This document shows, piece by piece, positions 30,966 through 40,215 of a DNA stretch of 64,000 nucleotides (positions within the stretch are counted from its first letter, which is position 1; each line of letters opens with the position of its first letter). This stretch comes from Snodgrassella alvi (lineage in GTDB: Bacteria; Pseudomonadota; Gammaproteobacteria; Burkholderiales; Neisseriaceae). The stretch covers positions 62,001 through 126,000 of the forward strand of contig NZ_MEIK01000040.1 in assembly GCF_002777855.1 (NCBI RefSeq), in the 5' to 3' direction. A program made the position numbers and the translations under genes. Under the pieces are notes generated by a model, which worked only from the letters and a program-made list of their open reading frames with translations, did no database searches and had not been told where the DNA came from.

Positions 30966-31628
30966 TTATAAAGATTTTCGCTTTATTAGACCATTGTCTA
31001 TTTGAGCAGGTTTTGGCAACTGAGCAATGGTGTTACTACTAAACGTATTATAATTAAATGTAGGTAAAATAATTCGTTTTTCCCATTCTTCTACATGGCC
31101 TTTTGAAAAATTTCGGGGTATAGAAAGCTCTATATTTAATTTATCCGAATCGAAATGAAGCAATAGAATATAAATCTTGGTATGTTGATCAAAATAAAAC
31201 TGGGGGTCAGAATGTGCTTTACTTAATTCAGAACCTTTTTTTGCAGAATTTGTAGGATGGCCCTTTTTTTTACCTACATCTTCGTTTCCTAAAGTTACAT
31301 ATATTGCATTAGTTTTATTCGGAGTGATGGTAAATGATATATCACCACGACCTTCATACGATGTCCAGCCATATGGAACTAATTTATTTCTTAAAAAAGT
31401 AACGACAGAAGAAGAAATAATATTTTTAAAAGCAGATTTTGGTGCAGTAGGAGCTCTAAGATTTTGCGTATCTATTAATGCTTCTTGTAAAACATTTTTA
31501 AATAAATCAGGTGTTAACACTGTATTGATAGCTTTTAATTCTTCGCGAACCAGTTGTTCATCATTGATAAAAGTACAATTGGATAACGGATTAAAATTTT
31601 CAAGTTTAAAGAGATTATCAGTAGCCAT
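30966..31628 (-). CDS. Unknown protein paired with the HTH-metallopeptidase
   Basis: A soluble basic protein of about 220 residues with no recognised family, signal peptide or membrane segment. The N-terminal half is helical (DEQLVREELKAINTVLT, FKNVLQEALIDTQNL). A likely beta-rich middle follows (YEGRGDISFTIT, TNAIYVTLGNED). A Lys/Gly segment GKKKGHPTNSAKKG precedes the strand-rich IYILLLHFDSDKLNIELSIP. The scattered Asp and Glu residues in these strands would allow a nuclease-like fold, but no defined catalytic motif is visible. The start is uncertain: ATG at 31628 or, 4 codons upstream, 31640. It is first in the operon, with a perfect palindrome just upstream that may be the operator. Codon and base composition are AT-rich. 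Confidence 0.7.
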   Translation of the reverse strand: MATDNLFKLENFNPLSNCTFINDEQLVREELKAINTVLTPDLFKNVLQEALIDTQNLRAPTAPKSAFKNIISSSVVTFLRNKLVPYGWTSYEGRGDISFTITPNKTNAIYVTLGNEDVGKKKGHPTNSAKKGSELSKAHSDPQFYFDQHTKIYILLLHFDSDKLNIELSIPRNFSKGHVEEWEKRIILPTFNYNTFSSNTIAQLPKPAQIDNGLIKRKSL

Positions 31629-31647
31629 ACTATTTCTCATTTATTGA

Positions 31648-31660
31648 CATCAATTTGATG
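31648..31660. promoter_or_regulatory. Perfect 13-base palindrome at the start of the two-gene module
   Basis: CATCAA-T-TTGATG lies 8 bases upstream of the outermost start codon at 31640, where a repressor would block both promoter and ribosome access. The partner gene encodes an HTH protein, so autoregulation at this site is a reasonable inference. Confidence 0.4.
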
Positions 31661-31746
31661 CATGATAATAGGAAAAATTAACTAAGTCAATATTAATTAA
31701 ACAAAAAATATAAAAAATTGGTGTTCTTTTAAGCTATTTACCAAAC

Positions 31747-31771
31747 AAAAACCATTGTCGGCGACAATGGT
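31747..31771 (-). terminator. Terminator of the copper-protein gene
   Basis: On the minus strand ACCATTGTC-GCC-GACAATGGT followed by TTTTTG, 20 bases after the stop. Confidence 0.85.
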
Positions 31772-31790
31772 AGAATGAATTTTTATATAT

Positions 31791-32120
31791 TCAGGCAGCC
31801 ATAGCCATACATTTGTCGGCACAATTTTTGCAGGCTTCAGCGCAGCGCTGGCAGTGATCCATTTTAAAACGACCACATTCCTGCGCACAGGCGCGGCAAA
31901 CCTCAGCACATAACTGGCATACCTGCACTACGAACGGGCTATTCATACACATGAAATTTACTGCCAATGAACACATGGCCGCACACTGCATATCCAGATG
32001 AATACATTTAGCCATCATTTTTACATCATCTTCTTGCAGACAAGCAGTGGAACAATACTGACACAGAGCAATACAACGGTTGCATGCTTCTACGCATTCT
32101 TTAAACTGGCGGGCATCCAT
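31791..32120 (-). CDS. Cytosolic four-helix copper-storage-like protein (Csp family)
   Basis: The 109-residue protein has an unusually high Cys count, with about 18 cysteines set in helix-like spacing (CVEACNRCIALCQYC, CAAMC, CQLCAEVCRACAQEC, CQRCAEACKNCADKC) plus His and Met. This is the pattern of four-helix-bundle copper-storage proteins, in which Cys point into the bundle core and hold many Cu(I) ions. It lacks a signal peptide, so it is cytosolic like Csp3. The start MDARQFKECVEAC is preceded by AAGGAT. An earlier in-frame ATG at 32141 is less likely. Single gene with a clear terminator. No copper-responsive regulator adjoins it. Confidence 0.9.
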   Translation of the reverse strand: MDARQFKECVEACNRCIALCQYCSTACLQEDDVKMMAKCIHLDMQCAAMCSLAVNFMCMNSPFVVQVCQLCAEVCRACAQECGRFKMDHCQRCAEACKNCADKCMAMAA

Positions 32121-32809
32121 AATTATTATCCTTTTTAACAATTGATTGATTTAACAAGGGAAATCAAAACCAGTCTATAAAATCATCACGCATATTGCAA
32201 TGCGGTTCGATGTAAATAAAATCATGAATTAGCTAGAATAAATTAAGTTTTAACAGCAATTAATCAATCTCTGCCAAATTTTCTTCTCCGCTTCCGTCTC
32301 GCTTAAATAAATATTAAATAAAATTATCGTCTATCTATAAGCCAAGCAAACAATGTTGATTAGCAATTTTTACTGGTTACCATTTCCCTGGCTTTTCATG
32401 GCAGACCCAAACGCCATGAGCATCGAATCCAGAGCGTACTTACCAGAAAAAATTATTATCATGCTGAAAATTTAACGCATTAGAATGTATATTTTTTACA
32501 CTGCTCATCTGGTTTCGCAATTACGTTGCATTTTTAGGTTTGGTGCAGATCATGTATCTAGTTTAAATGAACATTTAATTTAAATACGTTTTCTTATAAC
32601 AAAACCATTTGCAATTAATATTTACTATTGCTTAAAAAATCTGATGGAAACAAGCATTCACATAATTGAGAATGACTGCCAATTTCAACTATGCAACCTG
32701 AAAATGATATTTATCATTATCTTTAAAAAATATCTATATTAATCAGCATTATATTGAAAAACAGATGCATAACCCTATATTTATATCCTGTAATTTATAG
32801 GAGTTTATT
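32121..32809. other. Long AT-rich gap with a Fur-box-like site
   Basis: This stretch of nearly 690 bases lies between divergent genes. I find no credible gene; a 67-codon frame at 32754 is out of phase with the downstream gene and unsupported. The Fur-box-like site at 32703-32721 is the only element I can point to. Confidence 0.45.
32703..32721. promoter_or_regulatory. Fur-box-like operator
   Basis: AATGATATTTATCATTATC matches the 19-base Fur consensus GATAATGATAATCATTATC at 14 positions and contains an inverted AATGATA/TATCATT pair. It is about 90 bases before the TraR/DksA-type gene. Confidence 0.5.
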
Positions 32810-33082
32810 ATGGCAAGTGGCTGGGCTTCAGATGATGCAGTCAATCAGCAAATTGAAAATACGATTGCAGACGCTATCAATCATGTTCGGCAGCAAATGG
32901 ATCAGGCCGCAGAAAGTGCAGAATTTTGTGAAGAATGCGGTGAAGCTATTCCGCTAGCTCGCCGTCAGGTTTTAAAAGGTGTGCGTTTTTGTGTGGAATG
33001 TCAGACAGAACGAGATAAGGAAAAGCAGAAAACGTTTAGTTTGTATAACCGACGTGGTAGTAAAGATAGTCAGTTGCGCTGA
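32810..33082 (+). CDS. TraR/DksA-family C4 zinc-finger protein
   Basis: The 90-residue protein has a helical N-terminal part (DDAVNQQIENTIADAINHVRQQM). A four-Cys zinc finger follows, with ligands Cys40, Cys43, Cys61 and Cys64 (CEECGEAIPLARR and RFCVEC). A basic tail ends it. This resembles YbiI-type short DksA/TraR proteins, some of which bind the RNA polymerase secondary channel. It lacks the long coiled-coil of DksA. A good TAGGAG ribosome site precedes the ATG. The Fur-box-like site upstream suggests iron-dependent expression. Confidence 0.88.
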   Translation: MASGWASDDAVNQQIENTIADAINHVRQQMDQAAESAEFCEECGEAIPLARRQVLKGVRFCVECQTERDKEKQKTFSLYNRRGSKDSQLR

Positions 33083-33651
33083 GGTGCGACGAAGTTAAAT
33101 ACAGCAAATAGATTGTCTTCAATTTGCTTAATTACTCTGAAAGTTAGCAGCGTTTGTTTTGGTAAGCTGAAGCGCTAATAAAAATGTGGAGTAAAAGCTG
33201 TTTTTGTCTCATTTTACAAATGCATTTAGCGTGTTGTAAGTGGTTCAGTAGGTTCCAAGATGGGATTATGGATAACATTTTGCTTCACACAATCAGCAAT
33301 GTGAATGTGCTCATAGCACTTATGCTGACTGTGTGGCTAATTGTCTATGCTTCGAAATATTTGTTTACACGAACAGGATGAATAATGATTTATTTTTCAT
33401 TTTACCTGTCTGAAGAGGTCCATAAACAAAGATGACCGATATTGTTTACCGTCTCTACTACGCTAATTTTTTTATCTATAGCTATCTGTTTCTCTGGCAG
33501 TACAGTATGCAGTAACGACAGCCAGATAATTTCTTGTAGAAAAGAAATACAAAACAAACCTAGCACATTCGCAACGGTTTTCTATCGTATCACCATATTT
33601 ACTGTCGGTACCTGATTGCAGGCAGATATCAGATTGAAGTTACGGCATGGT
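33083..33651. other. Intergenic region, mostly without genes
   Basis: About 570 bases between the zinc-finger gene and the repressor gene. The only possible gene is a tiny membrane peptide frame at 33268. No hairpin terminator is obvious after the zinc-finger gene. Confidence 0.4.
33268..33381 (+). CDS. Possible 37-residue single-span membrane peptide
   Basis: The frame reads MDNILLHTISNVNVLIALML and on through a hydrophobic helix to TRTG. A GGGA precedes the ATG at a workable distance. One transmembrane segment with a basic end (SKYLFTRTG) is visible, a common form for small stress or toxin peptides. There is no homology support, and it may be chance. Confidence 0.25.
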   Translation: MDNILLHTISNVNVLIALMLTVWLIVYASKYLFTRTG

Positions 33652-34407
33652 TTAAATTTTGCGGCCAAACCATTCTACTTTACCAATAATTTCAAAATCC
33701 TGTTCACTATCTGTTAAATCAATATTGAAAGGCTCATAAGCACTGTTTGCTGAGGTAACCAATAATTGGTTGTTTGGTTTGAGCTGGGTACGTTTCACCA
33801 AAATATTTTTGCCTATGCGCAAGACATACAAACCATCGCCACCGGCTTTTTTACTGTGATTAATTAATACATGATCGCCATCATTAAGCACACCAGCCAT
33901 GCTGTCATCTTTAACAATCATCGTGCTAAGCTTTTGAGGATCGATATTCAGGGTGTTTTCCAACCAGCTACGGTTAAAAGCAATAGTACATGCTATTCTG
34001 CTCTCTTTGCTTTCAGCATCATCTGCAGTTTGAATGGAGCAGACAGGTATAAAAGCAAAATCACGAGCATGTACTTCATTAACCGGTAAAACATACTCAC
34101 ATCCAGCTTCGCTGATGGTGGCATTCATAGCCAGCGGATTGGACAGTTTGGCGCAAAAATCAGCTTGTTCACTATAACCATCCAGTTCGATTTTGCTGCC
34201 CTTGCCGGTTGCCAGCCACTCCAGCTTTACTTGTGCAACGCGTGCTATTTTTATCAGATTGGTTGTACTAGGCTCAGCACCTTCTTTCACCCATTTAGAG
34301 GCAGTGGGATAGGCTACCTCTACCCGTCTGGATAACTCTGAAACGCTCCCAAGAATATCCACTACTTCTTGCATTCTTGAGGCAAAGCCGACGTTAAAAT
34401 TTTCCAT
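33652..34407 (-). CDS. Phage-type repressor with HTH and S24 LexA-like peptidase domain
   Basis: The 251-residue protein has an N-terminal HTH (residues ~15-55, SVSELSRRVEVAYPTASKWV) that recognises an operator. The C-terminal S24 self-cleavage domain has the catalytic Ser in IVKDDSMAGVLNDGDHVLI (near residue 170) and the general-base Lys in NILVKRTQLKP. This is a lambda-cI / LexA-like layout and is likely self-cleaved when RecA is activated by DNA damage. No phage structural or integration genes are beside it. The region it faces (34.4-35.6 kb) is gene-free, so it looks like the surviving repressor of a lost prophage or a host-domesticated regulator. Confidence 0.9.
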   Translation of the reverse strand: MENFNVGFASRMQEVVDILGSVSELSRRVEVAYPTASKWVKEGAEPSTTNLIKIARVAQVKLEWLATGKGSKIELDGYSEQADFCAKLSNPLAMNATISEAGCEYVLPVNEVHARDFAFIPVCSIQTADDAESKESRIACTIAFNRSWLENTLNIDPQKLSTMIVKDDSMAGVLNDGDHVLINHSKKAGGDGLYVLRIGKNILVKRTQLKPNNQLLVTSANSAYEPFNIDLTDSEQDFEIIGKVEWFGRKI

Positions 34408-35639
34408 ATTGGAATTACCTTCAAATAAAAATCGTGCAAAGTTAAATTTAAAATATATTGTTAAACAATCGTTTACAATTCAAAGCTTAATCAAATACAA
34501 CAATTATCTACACTAATTTAAATTAAACCTTGCTAAAAATAACTTTTGCTATATAATTTAGCATGCCAGTATATTAGGAGTTGCACCTCAACACATTAAA
34601 TATATTTCAAGCTAACATTAAAAATAAGCTAAAGTTGCTATTTAAGCTTACAGATATAGCATTTAATACTATAAATAGTACGAGTACTGCACAATATTAG
34701 TGTCTTTATCGGGTATGGGCTGATGATACCATGTTGTCATGTGTAAGGAAATGCTCTGACATAAGTAAATTTGCGCCTAACCACAGGTTAAACTGGTAAC
34801 GTATTTATTGCCTAAGTGGTGTTTTCACTATTACAGGGCAATATTCCTAAATTCAAGTGTCTTTTGGCATGTCTCTGCATGTGAATCTATGTTAAATTTA
34901 AAACTAATTTTCTAATTTAATAATATAGCTGCTTTTAATACTCTTTTGGTAATAAACATTGTTTTTTTCCATTTTAATTGAAATTTATATATCTAAAACT
35001 GCTCTTTAGAATATTTTTCTGCCAATCATTTCTGACAAAGTTTACGGTAATTAAAATATAACTTCAATTCTTTAATTAAAAACTTGAAATTATTTTTTAT
35101 TTTTAATTTGTAAATAAAACTATTTTTATCATTAATAATATTATCAATTTTTCATGTTAAATGAATTTATATAGCATATTTCCATCTTCCTCATTAATTT
35201 TAATATTATAAATTTAAGCTTCATTATTTTATGTAAAAATATAAAATATTAAGTTTTATTTAAATATCCAAAAGAATCATGATAGACATATTTTTGCGAT
35301 TGAATTCTAAATTGAATCGGCTATCAGGTGATTAAACTCGTAACTGCACTCAAAATACGGGCTTAGTCCACCTTAGTGTGAATGATAAAGGTAATTAATT
35401 TAAAGTTAAAAACAACTAAAGCTTTAGCAAATGAAAATTGTTAACTTTTCTTACTAGTGAATTCTGCACCTATTTCTTTATATCAGGAGCTCTATACAAA
35501 GTTGTTTTGTGCTAGGCAAATGGTTAACGCAGGGTTTTCTCTGTGACAAAATGAAACAGATTAAGTCGTATTTTTGAGAATACAGCACTGGCTCTGGCAT
35601 ATCGAGCCTAAAAATTTAGAGAATAAATAGATACACGCT
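34408..35639. other. 1.2 kb very AT-rich gene-free region
   Basis: No frame over 60 codons exists on either strand and none of the shorter ones looks coding. Composition is extremely AT-rich in its middle part (34.9-35.3 kb), with a less biased patch at about 34.68-34.87 kb. It follows the phage-type repressor and precedes moaC, whose leftward transcript has no visible terminator here. It may be the eroded remains of a mobile element or hold an unrecognised RNA. Confidence 0.5.
34458..34478. promoter_or_regulatory. Possible operator of the S24 repressor
   Basis: TTGTTAAAC-AATC-GTTTACAA is an inverted repeat with a one-base indel about 55 bases upstream of the repressor start. Position and dyad symmetry suit autorepression, but nothing else supports it. 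Confidence 0.35.
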
Positions 35640-36125
35640 TTAAGATTGGCGCTGCCAAAGTCCGGACTGCCCGCCTTCTTTGTGTTGTAGGCAAATCTGA
35701 CTAAGTACCATACTACGGTCGACAGCCTTAAGCATGTCGTAAATAGTTAACAAACCAACGCTGGCAGCGGTTAAAGCTTCCATTTCCACGCCTGTTTGCC
35801 CTGTATTTTCGGTTTGCACACAGATGGTGATGCTTCGCTCGATGTTATTGAGGGAAAAATCCACGTTAACTTTAGTTAGTGCAATAGGATGGCATAGCGG
35901 AATCAGGCTACTGGTCTGCTTGGCACCCTGTATGGCGGCAATTCGGGCAATACCCAATACATCGCCTTTTTTGCTGTCACCAGCCAATATTTTATTATAT
36001 GCAGTTTCATTCACCGTGATTTTACCGCTGGCAATGGCCATGCGTTTGGTATGAGGTTTGCCACCAACATCGACCATATGCGCTTCACCACGATTATTGA
36101 AATGAGTTAATTCGTCCGAAATCAT
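35640..36125 (-). CDS. moaC: Cyclic pyranopterin monophosphate synthase MoaC
   Basis: MoaC converts the MoaA product to cyclic pyranopterin monophosphate in molybdenum-cofactor synthesis. The 161 residues include THFNNRGEAHMVDVGGKPHTKR, the KGDVLGIARIAAIQGAKQT stretch, SLIPLCHPIALTKV, and TGVEMEALTAASVGLLTIYDM. It is divergent from mogA, with 68 bases between starts. Confidence 0.96.
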   Translation of the reverse strand: MISDELTHFNNRGEAHMVDVGGKPHTKRMAIASGKITVNETAYNKILAGDSKKGDVLGIARIAAIQGAKQTSSLIPLCHPIALTKVNVDFSLNNIERSITICVQTENTGQTGVEMEALTAASVGLLTIYDMLKAVDRSMVLSQICLQHKEGGQSGLWQRQS

Positions 36126-36193
36126 CTTGCTTCACTGACATGCTAAAAGGTCTATATTACAATATTTGCCTTTTGGATGCTGTGGATCTAACT

Positions 36194-36769
36194 ATGGATG
36201 CGTTGCCTTTATTGAAAATTGGATTGGTCTCGATTAGTGACCGTGCTTCCCGTGGTGTGTATGTGGATCAAGGTTTGCCGGAGCTAAAAAAATGGTTGCA
36301 ACGAGCTGTACTGAATCCATTGGAGCTAGTAGAGCATCTGATACCAGATGAGCAGCCTTTGATTGAAGCAAAATTAATTGAGCTAGCCGATAAGGAAGTC
36401 TGCCCACTAATACTTACTACCGGCGGTACCGGCCCGTATTTGCGTGATGTTACGCCGGAAGCTACTCTGGCTGTAGCTGATCGTGTGATCCCGGGTTTTG
36501 GAGAGCTGATGCGGCAGATTAGCCTGCACTTCACACCCACTGCTATTTTATCGCGTCAGGTAGGGGTATTACGTGGTAGCAGTCTTATACTGAATCTTCC
36601 GGGTAAACCTTCTGCCATTGCGGAAACGCTGGGCGGTGTTAAGGATGAAAGTGGTAAAACGCTGATTCCGGGTATTTTTGCTTCAGTACCGATTGCAGTG
36701 GATGCCGTTGGTGGTCCACTGATTCACACCGATGCAGATTTTTGTCCCGTAGTGATGCCTAAGCGCTGA
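36194..36769 (+). CDS. mog: Molybdopterin adenylyltransferase Mog
   Basis: Mog activates molybdopterin by adenylation before molybdenum insertion. The start used is MDALPLLKIGLVSISDRAS, since the family begins near the LKIGLVSISDR strand and the ATG at 36140 gives an extra 18 non-conserved residues. No strong ribosome site is visible for either. Hallmarks are LILTTGGTGPYLRDVTPEAT and GSSLILNLPGKPSAI. 191 residues, near the family's 195. Confidence 0.93.
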   Translation: MDALPLLKIGLVSISDRASRGVYVDQGLPELKKWLQRAVLNPLELVEHLIPDEQPLIEAKLIELADKEVCPLILTTGGTGPYLRDVTPEATLAVADRVIPGFGELMRQISLHFTPTAILSRQVGVLRGSSLILNLPGKPSAIAETLGGVKDESGKTLIPGIFASVPIAVDAVGGPLIHTDADFCPVVMPKR

Positions 36770-36908
36770 TGAGCATACGACGTTCCGTCTGTTTGCATTC
36801 AAGAGAACTAGCTTTATTTAATCCTAAATAAAAAAACAGATATGCACAATAATTTTGGATAGCAATTAATCCGCTACTCCAATTAGTTTAGGCCGTTTTT
36901 ACCTTGTA

Positions 36909-36938
36909 AAAAAAGTCCGGAAACATCCGGACTTTTTT
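36909..36938. terminator. Bidirectional terminator between mog and pntB
   Basis: AAAAAAGTCCGGA, a 4-base loop and TCCGGACTTTTTT, directly before the pntB stop on its strand and after mog on the other. Confidence 0.9.
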
Positions 36939-36945
36939 CTGCTAC

Positions 36946-38325
36946 TCAAATGTTTTTATCAACTTCATCCAGTGTCGCCTTGGCGTCACCAAAGCACATG
37001 CGAACATTTTCTTCATAAAACAGTGGATTATCTACGCCCGCATAGCCTGACTGCATCGAACGCTTAAACACAATTACGTTTTTCGCTTCCCATACGTGCA
37101 ACACCGGCATACCAGCAATCGGGCTGTTAGGGTCGGTGACCGCGGCCGGATTAACAGTATCATTGGCACCAATAACCAATACCACATCGGTATCGCTGAA
37201 ATCATCATTGATTTCATCCATTTCCAGTACGATATCATACGGTACTTTGGCTTCAGCCAGCAGCACATTCATGTGTCCTGGCAGACGACCAGCTACGGGA
37301 TGGATGCCAAAACGAACATTTACCCCCTGCTGGCGCAGTTTAGCTGTAATACTTGCCACAGCATTTTGAGCATGAGCCACCGCCATGCCATAGCCCGGTG
37401 TGATGATAACACTATGAGCGTTTTTAAGAGTTTCAGCTACTTGTTCCGGCCTGACTTCCTGAACTTCACCAGCAGGTGTGTTGTCGGTACCAGCAGCCAC
37501 TGGAGCCGAGCCAAAACCTCCGCCTATTACTGCCAGAAACTTACGGTTCATCGCCTGACACATAATATACGACAGGATGGCACCGGAAGAACCTACCAGA
37601 GCACCGGTTACAATCAGTAAATCATTGTTGAGCATAAAACCAGCTGCAGCTGCAGCCCAACCGGAGTAAGAATTGAGCATGGAAATCACTACCGGCATAT
37701 CGGCACCGCCGATTGAAGCCACGAGATGATAACCAAAAGCAAGCGCAATCAGGGTCATGACAATCAATGCAAACCCAGAACCTCCGGCACCGACAAACCA
37801 CAGCAACAACAGAAACGACAACACCAGTGCCCCCAGATTGAGCAAATGGCGGTGTGGCAGTTGCAAAGGTTTACTTGCCATTTTGCCATTAAGCTTAGCC
37901 CATGCCACTAATGAACCGCTGAAAGTGACAGCACCGATGAATACACCAAGAAACACTTCTACCAAATGGATGGTGAACATATCCGTATCAACATCGTGCG
38001 GGTCGATATAGCTGTTAAAACCAACCAGTACAGCAGCCAAACCCACAAAGCTGTGCAGCATGGCTATCAGCTCCGGCATTTGGGTCATTTCTACTTTTCT
38101 GGCCTGTTGCAGGCCAACTGCTGCGCCAATTACCATGGCAATGATAACCCAAGCCAGTCCGTGCGCATCCTGACTGAATGCAGTAGCCAGCAGGGCAATA
38201 GCCATGCCCGCAATACCCATATAGCAGCCACGTTTAGCACTTTCCTGCTGCGATAATCCAGCCAGACTTAAAATAAACAATACGGCGGCAACGATGTAGG
38301 CAGCAGTTACAATACCTTGAGACAT
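36946..38325 (-). CDS. pntB: NAD(P) transhydrogenase beta subunit
   Basis: PntB is the NADP(H)-binding, membrane-spanning subunit of the proton-translocating transhydrogenase that makes NADPH from NADH using the proton gradient. The 459 residues have about eight or nine transmembrane helices in the N-terminal ~270 residues and the dIII NADP domain after about 290 ([58 protein letters not shown]). It starts 12 bases after pntA. Confidence 0.97.
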   Translation of the reverse strand: MSQGIVTAAYIVAAVLFILSLAGLSQQESAKRGCYMGIAGMAIALLATAFSQDAHGLAWVIIAMVIGAAVGLQQARKVEMTQMPELIAMLHSFVGLAAVLVGFNSYIDPHDVDTDMFTIHLVEVFLGVFIGAVTFSGSLVAWAKLNGKMASKPLQLPHRHLLNLGALVLSFLLLLWFVGAGGSGFALIVMTLIALAFGYHLVASIGGADMPVVISMLNSYSGWAAAAAGFMLNNDLLIVTGALVGSSGAILSYIMCQAMNRKFLAVIGGGFGSAPVAAGTDNTPAGEVQEVRPEQVAETLKNAHSVIITPGYGMAVAHAQNAVASITAKLRQQGVNVRFGIHPVAGRLPGHMNVLLAEAKVPYDIVLEMDEINDDFSDTDVVLVIGANDTVNPAAVTDPNSPIAGMPVLHVWEAKNVIVFKRSMQSGYAGVDNPLFYEENVRMCFGDAKATLDEVDKNI

Positions 38326-38337
38326 CCTGTTTCTCCC

Positions 38338-39879
38338 TTACTTACGAAACATATTAAGCATACGACGGGTAACAGCAAAGCCGCCGAAAATATTTACGCT
38401 GACTATTGCCACAGCAATAAAGGCAAGCAGAGATACAAAACCGTGCCCCTGACCGATTTGCAGCAATGCCCCGACCACAATAATGCCGGAGATCGCATTG
38501 GTTACCGACATTAATGGCGTGTGCAAGGCATGATTCACATTCCACACCACGAAGTAGCCCACTACACAGGAAAGGACAAACACCATAAAGTGGTTAAGAA
38601 ACGCTACCGGTGCAACTGCACCAATCCATAACATCAATATCACGGCAATAGCCGCCCAGATAATTTTTTTCTTGCTCTTATCAGGGGCAACACTTGGTGC
38701 AGCCGCAGAAACCGGTGCAGCGTTTTTAGCCGCCGCTTTGGGCGCAGCAGATACCTGTATCGGTGGTGGCGGATACATGCTGTTGCCAGCGTGGGTAACC
38801 GTCATGTTGCGAATAATGACATCTTCAAAGTTAAGTGCCAGCTCACCGTCTTTATTAGGGGTGAGCAAACGCGCCAGATTCACTAGATTAGTGCCATACA
38901 GCTGAGAAGACTGGCCGGCCAATCGGTTGGCCATATCGGTATATCCGATTATTTTTACGCCGTTGGCAGTGGTAACAATTTTACCGGGCTCAGTATATTC
39001 ACAGTTGCCACCTGTAGCAGCTGCCAAATCCACGATTACCGAGCCTTCACGCATACTGTCCACCATTTCACGGGTAATCAGCTTAGGCGCTGGCTTGCCC
39101 GGAATGGCTGCTGTAGTAATAATAATATCAACTTGTTTTGCCTGAGCGGCAAACAATTCCATTTCAGCTGCAATGTAGGCAGCACTCATGGTTTTTGCGT
39201 AGCCGTCTCCACTGCTGCTTTCTTCTTCCTGATAATCTAGGCGCAAGAAATTTCCGCCCATAGATTCAATTTGGTCGGCCACTTCGGGGCGGGTATCAAA
39301 TGCATTAACTACAGCTCCAAGCTGGCGAGCAGTACCAATCGCCGCTAGACCAGCCACTCCAGCACCAATCACCAGCACTTCGGCAGGGGGTACTTTACCG
39401 GCTGCTGTAATCTGACCAGTAAAAAAGCGGCCGAAGTTTTCTGCAGCTTCAATAACAGCACGGTAGCCGCTAATATTAGCCATTGAAGACAAAGCATCCA
39501 TAGCCTGTGCACGTGAAATACGCGGCACCATATCCATCGCCAGCACGGTAATTTTTTTCGCCTGTAGCTTTTCTAGCAGCTCAGGCTGCTGAGCCGGCAT
39601 AATAAAGCTAACCAAAATCGTGCCTTCATTCATGGCTGTAATTTCGTCAGCATTAGGCGCATTTACTTTAAATATAAGCGGACACTGCCATACCGTAGCC
39701 GTATCAGTAATGATGGCACCGGCTTCGCTATACAATCCGTCTGACAGACTGGCGGCTTTGCCGGCATCATGCTCAACTACAACTTCATGCCCCAGTTTAA
39801 TCAGTTGGGTAACGGTTTTCGGCGTGGCCGCCACTCTGGTTTCACCGGCAAGTGATTCGCGTGGAATACCTATCTTCAT
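38338..39879 (-). CDS. pntA: NAD(P) transhydrogenase alpha subunit
   Basis: PntA binds NAD(H) and supplies the remaining membrane helices. The 513 residues run from [20 protein letters not shown] through the NAD-binding [20 protein letters not shown] (about 170-190) and [19 protein letters not shown]. An Ala/Pro linker at about 375-400 leads to about four transmembrane helices. Both alpha segments are on one polypeptide, as in E. coli and unlike the split form in Rhodospirillum. A good ribosome site (GGAAAGGAA) precedes it. Confidence 0.97.
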   Translation of the reverse strand: MKIGIPRESLAGETRVAATPKTVTQLIKLGHEVVVEHDAGKAASLSDGLYSEAGAIITDTATVWQCPLIFKVNAPNADEITAMNEGTILVSFIMPAQQPELLEKLQAKKITVLAMDMVPRISRAQAMDALSSMANISGYRAVIEAAENFGRFFTGQITAAGKVPPAEVLVIGAGVAGLAAIGTARQLGAVVNAFDTRPEVADQIESMGGNFLRLDYQEEESSSGDGYAKTMSAAYIAAEMELFAAQAKQVDIIITTAAIPGKPAPKLITREMVDSMREGSVIVDLAAATGGNCEYTEPGKIVTTANGVKIIGYTDMANRLAGQSSQLYGTNLVNLARLLTPNKDGELALNFEDVIIRNMTVTHAGNSMYPPPPIQVSAAPKAAAKNAAPVSAAAPSVAPDKSKKKIIWAAIAVILMLWIGAVAPVAFLNHFMVFVLSCVVGYFVVWNVNHALHTPLMSVTNAISGIIVVGALLQIGQGHGFVSLLAFIAVAIVSVNIFGGFAVTRRMLNMFRK

Positions 39880-40215
39880 TATTATTCCTTTCCGAGGAAG
39901 GTGCCGTTAAATAAACTATTTGTTAACACAGCGTAACAGGCTCATGAATGTTTCAAAGTGGTCTCCAGCTGCTATCTGAAACCCCCACTGGCTATCGACC
40001 AGCTTTGCCTGGTTCGCTACAACAATACAGTCGCTATATTATCGAAAAATACACTGCCACAACTGTAACCTTGTCGTTATTTCCGCTGATTTAAAAAACT
40101 TAACAAAACATTTACTTAGCATATATGTTTAACATAAATCTTCCAGCAGACATGAATACATAAAAAAACCAGCCGCGTGTGTAAAGGCTGATTTTTATGT
40201 ACCACAGACTGAATT
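39880..40215. other. Intergenic region upstream of pntA
   Basis: 336 bases upstream of pntAB and downstream of the siderophore-binding gene. The terminator at 40162-40197 is visible at its left end; the rest probably contains the leftward pntA promoter. No gene. Confidence 0.4.
40162..40197 (-). terminator. Terminator of the siderophore-binding protein gene
   Basis: AAAAACCAGCC and GGCTGATTTTT pair with one mismatch around an 11-base loop, 19 bases past the stop codon. Confidence 0.65.
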
